A stretch of 64,000 nucleotides of DNA from a virus, in IMG/VR virus record IMGVR_UViG_3300009430_000001, positions 32,598-96,597 of that record; one strand, 5' to 3'. Positions within the stretch are counted from its first letter, which is position 1; every line of letters starts with the position of its first letter. Positions 8,221 to 15,920 of the stretch are shown piece after piece. The position numbers and the translations under genes were made by a program. The notes under the pieces were generated by a model, which was not told the origin of the DNA, did not search any database, and worked only from the letters and a program-made list of their open reading frames with translations.

Positions 8221-8505
8221 TCAGGCAGACGCTACGGCAAGTCCATTGTAGTGGACTGAAACACTGTGTCCTGCGTCTGTAGTCGCAAGCACAGTTGATA
8301 GGTTGTTCTCGTTGGCGAGGTAGGAAGCGTGCATTTCCATGGCATGGAGCAGCTCAGCTTCGCTGGCGGCTTCGAATACGTAGCTCTCGAGTAGCAGGTT
8401 GTTGATCGGATCTTCGAAGCACACGTGAACCGTGGCCGGTCGCTTGACTGAGCGCACGGTGCTGTTGATCTTGCTGGCAGACGGAATGCGAAGTTCGCGA
8501 GACAT
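8221..8505 (-). CDS. hypothetical protein, 94 aa
   Basis: ATG 8505 (MSRELRIPSAS); an in-frame ATG at 8514 would add MRP. Predicted beta-rich start then helices (SEAELLHAMEMHASYLANENN). The leader holds the element GTCCTTC and a hairpin at 8532-8552 but no Shine-Dalgarno sequence. Unknown function. Confidence 0.6.
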   Translation of the reverse strand: MSRELRIPSASKINSTVRSVKRPATVHVCFEDPINNLLLESYVFEAASEAELLHAMEMHASYLANENNLSTVLATTDAGHSVSVHYNGLAVASA

Positions 8506-8531
8506 GGGTCTCATGGCGAAGGACGCAGAAC

Positions 8532-8552
8532 AAAGGCCCCCGTGGAGGGACC
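8532..8552 (-). repeat. GC-rich leader hairpin
   Basis: Minus strand: GGTCCC, TCCA, then GGGGGCC and TTTG. It lies 18-27 bases before the start codon and is followed by GCGTCCTTC. Confidence 0.65.
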
Positions 8553-8583
8553 ACGGGAGCCGGAGGGTTCTGTGTTTAGTCGG

Positions 8584-8600
8584 ACTTAGACACAATGCGG
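8584..8600 (+). repeat. 17-base motif copy 3
   Basis: ACTTAGACACAATGCGG, between the stop at 8669 and the leader hairpin at 8532. Plus orientation, antisense to the flanking genes. Confidence 0.85.
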
Positions 8601-8668
8601 AGCATCGGCCGGGGGATCAATCGTCGGGCGGCTCCAGGACCAAGTGGAAACGAAGCCGTGACGATCAA

Positions 8669-8965
8669 TCAGCGGGAGTGTAAACGTCGTCGTCGTTGTG
8701 CGCGGTCGAGTGCTTCGCTCGTTTCCAGGATTGGAGCTTCGCCGCGCTGGATCTTTTTTCCAGCTAGCACACGCTCGAGTTGATGGCGCGGGATGCGCTT
8801 CCAGTCGTTCTCGTGTTTGACATAGAAGTCAACGCGATCGATTCGCTTTGTTCCGCGGCTGTAACGAAAGATTGACGTCTTGATCTCAATGTTGTCGATG
8901 ATGGTCTTTTGAGATTCACGCTTATCAAGCGTAATGGCCTTGAGATCGTCGAGGGTGAGTGTCAT
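8669..8965 (-). CDS. hypothetical protein, 98 aa
   Basis: The start ATG 8965 overlaps the upstream stop as ATGA (MTLTLDDLKAITLDK). Lys/Arg-rich, with a basic C-terminus (RAQRRRRLHSR) that may bind nucleic acid. Last gene of the coupled operon running from 14120 to 8669. No family recognised. Confidence 0.65.
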   Translation of the reverse strand: MTLTLDDLKAITLDKRESQKTIIDNIEIKTSIFRYSRGTKRIDRVDFYVKHENDWKRIPRHQLERVLAGKKIQRGEAPILETSEALDRAQRRRRLHSR

Positions 8966-9714
8966 GAGGCGGATTCGTCGTTGGTGTACTCCGATGTCCA
9001 ATACAGGAAGTCGTCACGCTTCTGCACGGGCATGATGATGAAGCGCAGAGACACGTCGCCCCAGGGCTTTTTGGTCTTGGACTTCATCTTTTCCCAGCTT
9101 TCTGAATTTATGCCGGAGCGGATCTCCATGGGCATGATGCTGGAGCTGAAGGCGAACTGTGGATGCTTGGCCTCCAGCTTGATGATGATCTCATTGATTA
9201 CCTTCATGTAGATCGGATCCCAGAGAATGGGCCGCAAAGCGTTCATCGAGTAGTGACAGGGGAAGATGTTATCGAATGCTTGTACGGTTGGGAATGCGTA
9301 AGTCGCTGGGATCGGCTCATGCGCCAGGCGCGCGTTCTCAAGGAAGATCGTACTGATCTTGCCTTCGTCGTTGAATGCGAGAACAGCGGCGTCATTGGAC
9401 ATCCACTTTTCGAAGACCTTGAAGTGGATCAGGAGCTCGGGGATCTCCTGGAAATCACCGGGAGTGTGATCACTGAGGCCTGCTCTCAGCGCAACATGGC
9501 CGTTGGTCGCTTCGATGTAGTAGCACTCGAGCGTGGCATCTGAGCGGATGCGCACGAATTCGAGTGCTTCTATGCCCAGGGGTTTGGCGAGCTTGGCGAT
9601 TTGTGAAGCGGCCCAAAGCAGGGCGGTGGGCAGGCGCAGCGTACCGCCGGCCGCGGAAGGAGTGTCAGGCACGGTGTGAATGACGGTGGAACCGTAGCTG
9701 ATGATGAGAATCAT
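8962..9714 (-). CDS. possible sliding-clamp-like protein, 250 aa
   Basis: ATG 9714 overlaps the previous stop as ATGA. Residues 67-78 (IEATNGHVALRA) resemble the F-x-A-T-D-G-H-R-L signature of DNA polymerase III beta subunits, and the surrounding alternating short strands are compatible with a clamp fold. At 250 residues it is shorter than bacterial beta (about 370) and closer to phage T4 gp45 (228). Only this one motif supports the idea, so I hold it loosely; otherwise unknown. Confidence 0.45.
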   Translation of the reverse strand: MILIISYGSTVIHTVPDTPSAAGGTLRLPTALLWAASQIAKLAKPLGIEALEFVRIRSDATLECYYIEATNGHVALRAGLSDHTPGDFQEIPELLIHFKVFEKWMSNDAAVLAFNDEGKISTIFLENARLAHEPIPATYAFPTVQAFDNIFPCHYSMNALRPILWDPIYMKVINEIIIKLEAKHPQFAFSSSIMPMEIRSGINSESWEKMKSKTKKPWGDVSLRFIIMPVQKRDDFLYWTSEYTNDESAS

Positions 9715-9923
9715 GGGTTTTCAAAAGTAAATTGCTTGGCAATTCCCGATTCGCCACACTCTATGCACTCGATGTAGCTGTTTTCGTTGAAGTTTAGGTC
9801 TCCTCCACACACGTCAGAGCCATTGTCATACATCAGCACGAGTGTGCTGACTTCAATGCGAAATGGCTCTTCGTTGCCGCACTTGGGGCAGCGTATGCCG
9901 GCAAGACAGTTGGTGTTGGTCAT
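9711..9923 (-). CDS. zinc-ribbon protein, 70 aa
   Basis: Two CxxC knuckles, CPKC at 12-15 and CIEC at 53-56, form a classic zinc ribbon; C39 may be additional. Coupled on both sides by ATGA overlaps. Such small ribbons may bind nucleic acid or modulate host RNA polymerase, but nothing here specifies the target. Confidence 0.8.
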   Translation of the reverse strand: MTNTNCLAGIRCPKCGNEEPFRIEVSTLVLMYDNGSDVCGGDLNFNENSYIECIECGESGIAKQFTFENP

Positions 9924-10126
9924 GAGTGGTCTTCAACGGATTTAAGGAATTCGATCGTTCGAATTTTGGGCCATGTGGCCAGTGCTGTGAGCCTGGCGGT
10001 TTCTTGGTTGTCTCCGGCTACCCATACGCGATCACGCATGGGGCAGCCGAAGACATCTTCGATCAGGACGTCGAAGACGTAGTAGGTGGTGGTTTCAGGT
10101 TTCACGGGCAAGACGCTGGTGGGCAT
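9920..10126 (-). CDS. small hypothetical protein, 68 aa
   Basis: ATG 10126, MPTSVLPVKPETTTYYVFDVLIEDVFG. Single alpha/beta unit. It overlaps the upstream gene by 32 bases in another frame and the downstream gene by ATGA. No recognised domain. Confidence 0.6.
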   Translation of the reverse strand: MPTSVLPVKPETTTYYVFDVLIEDVFGCPMRDRVWVAGDNQETARLTALATWPKIRTIEFLKSVEDHS

Positions 10127-10526
10127 AAAGCCTGTAGAATGGTTGAACGGATCTCAGGCCTCCTGCTTCTGAAATACGTTTGATAAGGCCAGAACCTCCT
10201 TTGTGCTTTTGTACTTCATGGATAGATGGGATCTCAAGCGGATAGATGTTGCAGGACTTGAGAAAGTCGTAGATTTCTTCGTAGAATCCAGTGGGATCAA
10301 GGTCTTTGTTGGGGCCGTGTCTGCCGCTGAGGTATTCTGCGGTTGGCATGTAATGCTTGGGCAGTAAATCAGGATGATGGCAGATGAGATAGAGGATCAG
10401 GGCGCAGTCGAGCTCCATGGATGGGCTGCGACGGTCGCGCTGGGCGGCCTCTTCCAGAGCCGTAATGAGATCGGCTGGTGCGGTCCAGTTGACGCGCGGC
10501 CGATTCCCGCGGTCGCCGGTGCTCAT
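10095..10526 (-). CDS. hypothetical protein, 143 aa, possible ribbon-helix-helix N-terminus
   Basis: ATG 10526 overlaps the preceding stop as ATGA. Residues about 10-50 (PRVNWTAPADLITALEEAAQRDRRSPSM) have a strand followed by two helices, as in ribbon-helix-helix DNA-binding proteins; this is suggestive only. The rest is helical with Cys and His scattered and no clear metal motif. Confidence 0.6.
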   Translation of the reverse strand: MSTGDRGNRPRVNWTAPADLITALEEAAQRDRRSPSMELDCALILYLICHHPDLLPKHYMPTAEYLSGRHGPNKDLDPTGFYEEIYDFLKSCNIYPLEIPSIHEVQKHKGGSGLIKRISEAGGLRSVQPFYRLYAHQRLARET

Positions 10527-10723
10527 TGCTTCTCCTCCGGCATCCAGGGATCGGCATCGGCGCGGGCTTCAGCTTCGGAATCGAAGGGCCCGCTCATCTC
10601 GCCGTCAGGCAGGCAGCTGGGAAAGCAGGCTTGCCAGTACCAGTCAATGTCGGAAAAGAGCGTGAATGTTTCGTAGGAGCCGAAGCTTTCACCGCTTTCG
10701 TTATGGAATTGGTAGAAGGTCAT
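10523..10723 (-). CDS. small acidic protein, 66 aa
   Basis: ATG 10723 overlaps the upstream stop as ATGA, which settles the start over the longer frame to 10783. Aromatic-rich (FYQFHNESGESFGSYETF, DIDWYWQACF) and acidic at the C-terminus (DSEAEARADADPWMPEE). Small acidic proteins of this kind can be anti-host factors, but no homology is visible. Confidence 0.6.
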   Translation of the reverse strand: MTFYQFHNESGESFGSYETFTLFSDIDWYWQACFPSCLPDGEMSGPFDSEAEARADADPWMPEEKQ

Positions 10724-10959
10724 CGTTGCGATTGCCTCCAGCGCTGGGTTTCGCCGGGATTCTCTTCGTAGAGATGCCGCCATTCGTCGGATCCACTGAC
10801 GAGGTGTTCGTCAAGCAGAATGCGAAGCGCGCAGTCGAACGCTTCACTGGCGCTCAGCTCACGGCCGTTGGGTCCCTTGATCGGGAATGTTCGGCAGTAC
10901 CGCAAGCGGCGTGCGGCGTTGTAGAGCGAAGCGGTGGGATTGGGGGTGGATAGGGTCAT
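10720..10959 (-). CDS. small hypothetical protein, 79 aa
   Basis: ATG 10959 overlaps the stop of the gene upstream as ATGA. Composition alternates a basic N-terminal third (NAARRLRYCR) with a helical middle (SASEAFDCALRILLDEHL). Function unknown. Confidence 0.6.
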   Translation of the reverse strand: MTLSTPNPTASLYNAARRLRYCRTFPIKGPNGRELSASEAFDCALRILLDEHLVSGSDEWRHLYEENPGETQRWRQSQR

Positions 10960-11363
10960 GGCAGATAGCTCTGATAGCGGTTGGCGTTCCCGACGGCGTG
11001 CTTGAGGGCTGAGGCGAATGCCTCGGCGATGGGCTGGGGTACGTTGAGCTCGAAGATGTCAACTTCGCCTTTGTCTTCGAATATGGGTTCGTGGTGCGGG
11101 CTCAGCGGTGCGCGCCAGAGTTTTTCGCCTTGCATCCAGTAAGCAAAGCCTGTTGGCTTGTGTACCAGATACGATTGCGGATCGCGGCCGGTGCAGTCTT
11201 CGTCAGGGCAGTGGTTTTGGAATTGATGAAGTTGCTTGAGGGTGAGCTCGGTGTAGACGCGGCTGCAGTGGGGGCAGTGAAAGTAGCTGCCCTTCTTGTC
11301 CATTAAGGCTATGAATCGGCTGCCAAGACGAATGTCGTTTGGCGTGATGGCGGGTTCGCTCAT
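10956..11363 (-). CDS. zinc-binding hypothetical protein, 135 aa
   Basis: C30PHC33 and C52PDEDC57 with intervening helices form a probable treble-clef or zinc-ribbon site. ATG 11363 is preferred; 11369 is in frame and adds two residues. Downstream half is alpha/beta (PQPIAEAFASALKHAVGNA). Role unknown. Confidence 0.65.
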   Translation of the reverse strand: MSEPAITPNDIRLGSRFIALMDKKGSYFHCPHCSRVYTELTLKQLHQFQNHCPDEDCTGRDPQSYLVHKPTGFAYWMQGEKLWRAPLSPHHEPIFEDKGEVDIFELNVPQPIAEAFASALKHAVGNANRYQSYLP

Positions 11364-11415
11364 GACCATGCAGTGGAGATTTCGCCGTAAGGGGCGGGGT
11401 GGTAGGTGGGGATAC

Positions 11416-11610
11416 TCACGGATTTTCTTTGGCGAGGTGTGAGCGCAAGTCGACGACGGCCCAACCGGCTTCGATGAATTCATCTCGAATCCGGTCGGCC
11501 TCTATGGAGTGACAGAGACTGCTGATTCGCTCAGAGTCGCCTTTGAACTCCATGAGTAGCGTGCAGTAGCGGCCCGTCGCGGTGGGCGGAATGATGATGA
11601 CTGTGTTCAT
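11416..11610 (-). CDS. small hypothetical protein, 64 aa
   Basis: MNTVIIIPPTATGRYCTLLMEFKGDSERISSLCHSI: a strand, a loop, then a Cys-containing helix. 19 bases follow the previous stop; 52 bases to the next start. No family recognised. Confidence 0.55.
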   Translation of the reverse strand: MNTVIIIPPTATGRYCTLLMEFKGDSERISSLCHSIEADRIRDEFIEAGWAVVDLRSHLAKENP

Positions 11611-11613
11611 GGC

Positions 11614-12054
11614 TTAGGTAGCAATGGATTCAGATCGGTTCGTTGCAGAGGCCCGAGTGGTCTTCGTAGATCGGCTCTTCGTTGTCTGCCGTCGGGTTGC
11701 CGGCCTCTTCGTCGCGCTCGGCGTCGATTTCGGCCCATTCGATCCAGATGTACGCCTGGATGTACGCGGTGCCTTCGGTGCGCTGGATTTCTGGGTTGTC
11801 CGGGACGCTGATGCAGCGTCCTTCGAGGGCTCGAGCTCGATTGATGAGCTCCTGGTCGCTGATGTCGCTGCGGATCTGGTTGGCCATTGGCGGGCGAGGC
11901 GGTCAGAGAGTCGATGAATGAAGCAGCCAAATGCGTATCTGGCTGCGATGGTGAAGGCGATGGCATGAGCCAGGCCGCGGGCCAGGGCCTCGAGCCGATG
12001 CTCGAGATCCCAGGTGCGGTAGGCTCGCCACGCCTCGAGGGGCGTGAGTTGCAT
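11614..12054 (-). CDS. possible overlapping gene with a hydrophobic helix near the N-terminus
   Basis: ATG 12054 opens MQLTPLEAWRAYRTW, then a helix with a hydrophobic stretch (ARGLAHAIAFTIAARYAFGCF). Its first 55 codons fill the otherwise empty 11888-12054 and look genuine, but the frame then continues through the whole of 11630-11887 as Ser/Thr/Arg-rich sequence that looks like a shadow. Either a long overlap, a short membrane protein whose stop was lost, or not a gene. Confidence 0.3.
   Translation of the reverse strand: MQLTPLEAWRAYRTWDLEHRLEALARGLAHAIAFTIAARYAFGCFIHRLSDRLARQWPTRSAATSATRSSSIELEPSKDAASASRTTQKSSAPKAPRTSRRTSGSNGPKSTPSATKRPATRRQTTKSRSTKTTRASATNRSESIAT
11630..11887 (-). CDS. 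small acidic hypothetical protein, 85 aa
   Basis: ATG 11887, MANQIRSDISDQELINRARALEG, with an acidic C-terminal half (EWAEIDAERDEEAGN). The other two frames here are Ser/Arg/Pro-rich shadows, so this frame is the likely coding one. Function unknown. Confidence 0.6.
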   Translation of the reverse strand: MANQIRSDISDQELINRARALEGRCISVPDNPEIQRTEGTAYIQAYIWIEWAEIDAERDEEAGNPTADNEEPIYEDHSGLCNEPI

Positions 12055-12059
12055 GGCGA

Positions 12060-12518
12060 TCAGATGAGGTTGAGCAGGGTGAACCAGGAGTCCGGGGCGT
12101 CCGGTTCTACGGAATCGCCGTCGGGATTTTCGATGACGGAATCGAGCGACCATTGGTCGAACTCAGCTGATGCTGGGATCGGCATCCATTGGCCTTTCCA
12201 GTACATGCCGAAGATGCGACCTGCTTCGGTTTTGAAGCAGGCCACATCGCCACTGGTGTGCAGTGGCCTGTTGGTTTCTGGATCACGAAGCCGGGGCTTG
12301 CCGGCTACGATGCGGCTGAGGCGAACAATCGGCTTCCCGGTGTTCGGGTTCCGTCGTCCGGTGGGGCGAATCGTGGGCTCGGGCTGGAATTGCTCGGCGT
12401 CGCCGTAAAGGTTGCGGTACTCGAGCATGAGTCTCTCGCCGATGGTGGGCGTGCGCTTGTCAAGAAGTTGCTGGATTTCTTTTGTCATTTCGTTGCTAGC
12501 TGTTTCTTTTGTGTTCAT
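12060..12518 (-). CDS. hypothetical protein, 152 aa
   Basis: ATG 12518 overlaps the upstream stop as ATGA. MNTKETASNEMTKEIQQLLDKRTPTIGERL starts with a helical segment, then beta-rich sequence with basic loops (RPTGRRNPNTGKPIVRLSRIVAGKPRLRD). No family recognised. Confidence 0.65.
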   Translation of the reverse strand: MNTKETASNEMTKEIQQLLDKRTPTIGERLMLEYRNLYGDAEQFQPEPTIRPTGRRNPNTGKPIVRLSRIVAGKPRLRDPETNRPLHTSGDVACFKTEAGRIFGMYWKGQWMPIPASAEFDQWSLDSVIENPDGDSVEPDAPDSWFTLLNLI

Positions 12519-12748
12519 TGGTCGTCTTTGAACAGCATATGAGCAGGAGGCTCTGGCTTTGTGCGCCAGAGCTTGCTGTGAGTGGCTTGATCGATCAAGC
12601 CAATCCTGTAGTGGCGGAGGATCCAGTTATCCCACAGCTCGCGAAGCTCGATTGTGGGCTTGAGACCGCGTTGCAAGAGAAACTCGAGATATTCCAGGAA
12701 GAATTTCTCGACTTCTTCAGCGGTCATCGGGGTGGAGTGAAGGTTCAA
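12515..12748 (-). CDS. small helical protein, 77 aa
   Basis: Alpha-helical (MTAEEVEKFFLEYLEFLLQRGLKPTIELRELWDNWIL) and charged. Both ends overlap their neighbours as ATGA, the hallmark of this operon. In-frame ATG at residue 8 is an alternative start. Confidence 0.6.
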   Translation of the reverse strand: MNLHSTPMTAEEVEKFFLEYLEFLLQRGLKPTIELRELWDNWILRHYRIGLIDQATHSKLWRTKPEPPAHMLFKDDQ

Positions 12749-12999
12749 GGGTTTTGTCGCTCCAGTCGGATGGGTGATTCGGAGGAGAAGACGCAGCAGA
12801 TGACAGCGCCACAGCCGTTCTCGTCGTTCATGCGTTCCTCGATCTCTTTGGCGGTGTGGCCGTTCTCTTCGAGTAGGTGCCGAAGCATGCTTGTTGTTGC
12901 TTCGTCTTCGGTGCAGGAACCGAACACATGGCCGGTGTCTTCGTCGTCGAACAACACACGGCCCGTGACGGCCCAGTAGCGGATGGGCTTGTCAAACAT
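12745..12999 (-). CDS. small hypothetical protein, 84 aa
   Basis: ATG 12999 overlaps the previous stop as TAATG, which selects this start over the longer frame to 13059. MFDKPIRYWAVTGRVLFDDED then a helix (STSMLRHLLEENGHTAKEI-like) and a Cys pair (VICCVF). Function unknown. Confidence 0.6.
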   Translation of the reverse strand: MFDKPIRYWAVTGRVLFDDEDTGHVFGSCTEDEATTSMLRHLLEENGHTAKEIEERMNDENGCGAVICCVFSSESPIRLERQNP

Positions 13000-13208
13000 T
13001 AGGATTCGGGATAGAAGAAGCTGATGTCGCTGCCTTGCTGCACAAGCAGCTCTTTGCATTCATCATCGGAGATGGCGTTTGTTTCCGAGGTGTAGGCGCC
13101 GGAGTAATCTCCTTCGACTGCTTCTCGCCAGATTCCAGCTGGGGTCATGTCATCGGGGATGGGATCCTGGCTCAGGATTTCCATCGTGATCGTGGTGAGG
13201 TAGGGCAT
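12999..13208 (-). CDS. small acidic protein, 69 aa
   Basis: ATG 13208, MPYLTTITMEILSQDPIPDDMTPAG, acidic throughout. The first 59 bases overlap the 3' end of the DUF6915-like gene in another frame. The stop and the next ATG share TAATG. Confidence 0.5.
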   Translation of the reverse strand: MPYLTTITMEILSQDPIPDDMTPAGIWREAVEGDYSGAYTSETNAISDDECKELLVQQGSDISFFYPES

Positions 13209-13563
13209 GGCTTTCTTGTGTAAGCTTGGAGTGGAGGAGCTTGGCTCGCTGGCTGGCCCAGCGCGGGCAGCGCAGGAGATCGACGTAGTCCTGGAGCGTG
13301 GGCACCATGCCCAGGTCCTCCAGGACGTGTTGCTCGGCGAGCAGGGAGGTCGGTACGCGCCGGCCTCGGGAGTTGGTGATCGTGTCACCAAACAGGGCAA
13401 CCGCATCGGCGATGCCCTGGGTGTGATGGGCCAACATGCGATGCATGAGGCGATCAGTGCCAGCGCGGCCGCGGTCCATCCAGCGATGCAGCGCCATGTA
13501 GTCATCGGGGTCACCCCCGAATGCATTGGCGCTGCTGATGGCGTGGTAGCTGTAATGGCTCAT
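13150..13563 (-). CDS. DUF6915-like protein, 137 aa
   Basis: MSHYSYHAISSANAFGGDPDDYMALHRWMD, then RMLAHHTQGIADAVALFGDTI, then LLAEQHVLEDLGMVPTLQDYVDLL. The His-rich N-terminus, the HH...G motif and the EQHVxEDLGxxPT signature match what I remember of DUF6915, a phage and plasmid family of unknown function. Start ATG 13563 overlaps the upstream stop as ATGA. Confidence 0.75.
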   Translation of the reverse strand: MSHYSYHAISSANAFGGDPDDYMALHRWMDRGRAGTDRLMHRMLAHHTQGIADAVALFGDTITNSRGRRVPTSLLAEQHVLEDLGMVPTLQDYVDLLRCPRWASQRAKLLHSKLTQESHALPHHDHDGNPEPGSHPR

Positions 13564-14120
13564 AGTGTTATGGTCGAGTAGTCTTGGGTGATGACGTTGT
13601 TGTTGTGGTTGATCTCGATGCTGACGCCATGTTCGATGCCGTCCTCGAGCTCTTCCTCGGTGGCTTGGCGAATGATGATTTCACCGAATCCACCTTCATT
13701 GATCTCGAAGCCCGGGTGGTAGCCGTAGGCCACATCCCAGGCGATGGCGTCAAGCGCCTCGCTGATGCTGCTGGGATCGGGAGCGACCACGGGTTTCCAG
13801 CACATGGCTTTGCTGTCGTATTGCTGTCCCACGGTTCGCTGATAATTAAATTCAGCGGGCATGTCTTCATCGAGGAGCTGGTTGAGTTCTTTTAAGATTT
13901 CGGTGTTGCACTCGGCGGGTTCGACGGTGATGTCGGAAATATCGCCGGAATCGCCTGAGCCCTCGTACGTGATCGTGATCTTGTGGACACGTTCGTCCTT
14001 GGAGCGCAGGTAGAGAAAGATGCCCTTGAGAAGGAGGCATCCCTTCTGCGCTTGATCCTTGAGTTGTTTTTGGTACTCGATGATTTCGGCGAGAACTTCG
14101 TTGATGTTGATGGGGTTCAT
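13560..14120 (-). CDS. DUF6878-like protein, 186 aa
   Basis: The segment ITITYEGSGDSGDISDI and the later DAIAWDVAYGYHPGFEINEGGFGEIIIR, followed by a His/Asn-rich strand, resemble DUF6878 proteins, which commonly occur in phages and mobile elements; biochemical role unknown. First gene of the coupled operon, after an HNH gene. Start ATG 14120. Confidence 0.65.
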   Translation of the reverse strand: MNPININEVLAEIIEYQKQLKDQAQKGCLLLKGIFLYLRSKDERVHKITITYEGSGDSGDISDITVEPAECNTEILKELNQLLDEDMPAEFNYQRTVGQQYDSKAMCWKPVVAPDPSSISEALDAIAWDVAYGYHPGFEINEGGFGEIIIRQATEEELEDGIEHGVSIEINHNNNVITQDYSTITL

Positions 14121-14137
14121 GGGATTGGTGCGGGTGG

Positions 14138-14836
14138 CTAGGGGTTGGTGAGCGATGGTGGAAGCGGGTAGATACCGCGCGGCTTGCCGGGCGGAGTGGT
14201 CACGGTTTCGGCTTCACTCCAGCCGCATTTGTCTATTCGACTTTTGACAAGCCAGTCGTTTCCCTCGAGTGAGCGTGACCAGTCTGTTAGGCATAGTGTT
14301 ATGCCTTGGTAGGTGACGAATCTAGTGTCAGTTCGGTTTCGTGCTTGTTGCGCATAGGTAGCCCAACGCACGTTGCCTGGTTCGTAGTTTCCGTGGCGGT
14401 TGGGAAATCTGTCTAGCTGATGCAGCGAAGATGGTCGTGGGCCTATTAAGCTTAAAATGTCGTTGTAGAATGTTTCAAAATCGTTAATCCATGGCGGGTG
14501 AATTTGAATGCTCTTTTGCAGGTAGTGCAAAGAAGATGTTGAATTCGGATTGAGGCATCTGGTTTTCATGCCACACCAAATGCTGTAGTATATGGTTCGC
14601 TTCTTTGTGCGCGCCTGTCCATGGGTTGAGTTTAGGAGACTAAGGCTTTTGATTCGCTTGCATCCGCAGCTTGTTGTGCGGCCGGAGGCTAACGCAGTTG
14701 CGATTACCAACACGCAAAGACGTTCGCAGGAGCAGGTGCACCACCACTGCGCGTTTTTGTGCTTGTTGTTCCAGCCGCGTTTAATAGCTGTCAGATTCCC
14801 GAATGTTTGATTTTTGAGATCGAGTGGGAGTCCCAT
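14138..14836 (-). CDS. HNH-type homing endonuclease with N-terminal zinc-binding DNA-recognition domain
   Basis: The N-terminus (DLKNQTFGNLTAI at 6-18, C33TC35SC37, SCGC at 56-59) is the zinc-binding repeat found in many free-standing phage homing endonucleases. YSIWCGMKTRC at 84-94 and LDRFPNRHGNYEPGNVRWAT at 141-160 with following AQQARNR are the nuclease signature of the same family. Lower GC than its neighbours, a sign of recent arrival. It sits between 14840-15232 and the coupled operon, four bases after the former's stop. Confidence 0.85.
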   Translation of the reverse strand: MGLPLDLKNQTFGNLTAIKRGWNNKHKNAQWWCTCSCERLCVLVIATALASGRTTSCGCKRIKSLSLLNSTHGQARTKKRTIYYSIWCGMKTRCLNPNSTSSLHYLQKSIQIHPPWINDFETFYNDILSLIGPRPSSLHQLDRFPNRHGNYEPGNVRWATYAQQARNRTDTRFVTYQGITLCLTDWSRSLEGNDWLVKSRIDKCGWSEAETVTTPPGKPRGIYPLPPSLTNP

Positions 14837-14839
14837 GGT

Positions 14840-15232
14840 TTATAGGTCAATGATTTTACCTTCAAGGGTAATGCGTTGCAGTTTGTTGCACTGCAGTCGA
14901 CCAACAAGGTTTTGTTCACTGTCAAACCTAAGGCGGCACAGTTGCTCGACGGCATTTTCGCCGGTTATGAGCTGTAGCCGCCAAAGCAAGCAGCGTTGTT
15001 GGCTGGTTATGAGCGTCCAGCGGGGATACTCTTGCCCTTTGGACAGCTCATTCCAGTATGCCATTGCGGATTCAAGCGAGTCTTGCTCGACTCGCCTGAC
15101 TTCGCGGAATAGCTCTTTGGCGGCAGGTTCCCATTTGTAGCGATCGAAGGTAGGCCGCTGTTGGCTTAGCGGCACTAGCTCAACAGTGGAGCCGGCCTCG
15201 GTGGGGGTGGAAGCGGTGGAGATGATGGTCAC
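14840..15232 (-). CDS. hypothetical protein, 130 aa
   Basis: GTG 15232 (MTIISTASTPTEAG) is preferred because the longer frame to 15337 reads through the leader hairpin at 15261-15281. Mid-region helical (KELFREVRRVEQDSLESAMAYW). The leader holds a TGTCCCC element. Function unknown. Confidence 0.6.
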   Translation of the reverse strand: MTIISTASTPTEAGSTVELVPLSQQRPTFDRYKWEPAAKELFREVRRVEQDSLESAMAYWNELSKGQEYPRWTLITSQQRCLLWRLQLITGENAVEQLCRLRFDSEQNLVGRLQCNKLQRITLEGKIIDL

Positions 15233-15260
15233 GGGTGTCCATGAGAGGGGACACAGAACG

Positions 15261-15281
15261 AAGGCCCCCGTGGAGGGGGCC
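15261..15281 (-). repeat. GC-rich leader hairpin
   Basis: Minus strand: GGCCCCC, TCCA, CGGGGGCC, TTCG; 28 bases before the GTG start and 22 bases after the stop of the gene upstream. Weak T run, so termination is uncertain. Confidence 0.65.
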
Positions 15282-15303
15282 ATGGAGCGGAGGGGCTTGC
15301 TGG

Positions 15304-15831
15304 TTACCACCAGCCGTGGTATTTGAAGGAGATCCATTTCTTGGCCTCTTCCGGGAGCTCAAGCCAAGGCTTGAGCTGGTTGACGGTGTCTCGGAGATCA
15401 CTCCAGTACCAGTCGCCCATATCGGCAGGGCCGAAGAAGAAGCCGGAGCTTAGCGGGAGTTCCTGCATAGCCGTTTCTTCGTTGCGGCTTTTGAGCAGCT
15501 GTTCGCATAGCTTGACAAGTTCTGCGAGTTTGTCGAATGTGACTTCGATTTCCTCGCAGTTCTCGAGGCCGTCGGGGCCTTTCAGCCTGTCAAACCAGCG
15601 ATGGATCTGGTTTGCTTTGCGCCAGTAGGCGCAGTCGAGTTGGATGCTGAGAACGCCCGGGACATCGAACAGTCCGAAGACCTGATTGGTCGATGTTTTG
15701 AGTTTGAGTGTTCCCAGAACGTAGGTGCGGAGTTCGCTCCACGCCTTGGTGGTGGGGTTCTTCGCTTCTTCGCGAAGAGCATCGTGATCGGGAAGAGTGA
15801 TAGACGCCTTGAGGTACTGATCGAGTCCCAT
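15304..15831 (-). CDS. conserved phage protein of the MGLDQYL type, 175 aa
   Basis: Begins MGLDQYL and carries YWRKANQIHRWF, ENCEEI, LVKLCEQLL, and SGFFFGPADMGDWYW near the C-terminus. This pattern is typical of a widespread family of phage proteins of unknown function that I recognise by sequence but cannot name by number. Preceded by the leader hairpin at 15859-15885 and a TGTCCTTC element. Start ATG 15831. Confidence 0.75.
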   Translation of the reverse strand: MGLDQYLKASITLPDHDALREEAKNPTTKAWSELRTYVLGTLKLKTSTNQVFGLFDVPGVLSIQLDCAYWRKANQIHRWFDRLKGPDGLENCEEIEVTFDKLAELVKLCEQLLKSRNEETAMQELPLSSGFFFGPADMGDWYWSDLRDTVNQLKPWLELPEEAKKWISFKYHGWW

Positions 15832-15858
15832 TGGTTGGTGAGTGAAGGACATGAAAAC

Positions 15859-15885
15859 GAGGACCCCGCCTGATGGCGAGGGCTC
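15859..15885 (-). repeat. GC-rich leader hairpin
   Basis: Minus strand: GAGCCCTCGCC, ATCA, GGCGGGGTCCTC, then GTTTTC. It lies between motif copy 4 and ATG 15831, followed by TGTCCTTC. Confidence 0.65.
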
Positions 15886-15903
15886 GTGGTGGGCATAAGC
15901 CCG

Positions 15904-15920
15904 ACTTAGACACAATGCGG
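15904..15920 (+). repeat. 17-base motif copy 4
   Basis: ACTTAGACACAATGCGG, between the stop at 15949 and the hairpin at 15859. Plus orientation, antisense to its neighbours. Confidence 0.85.
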
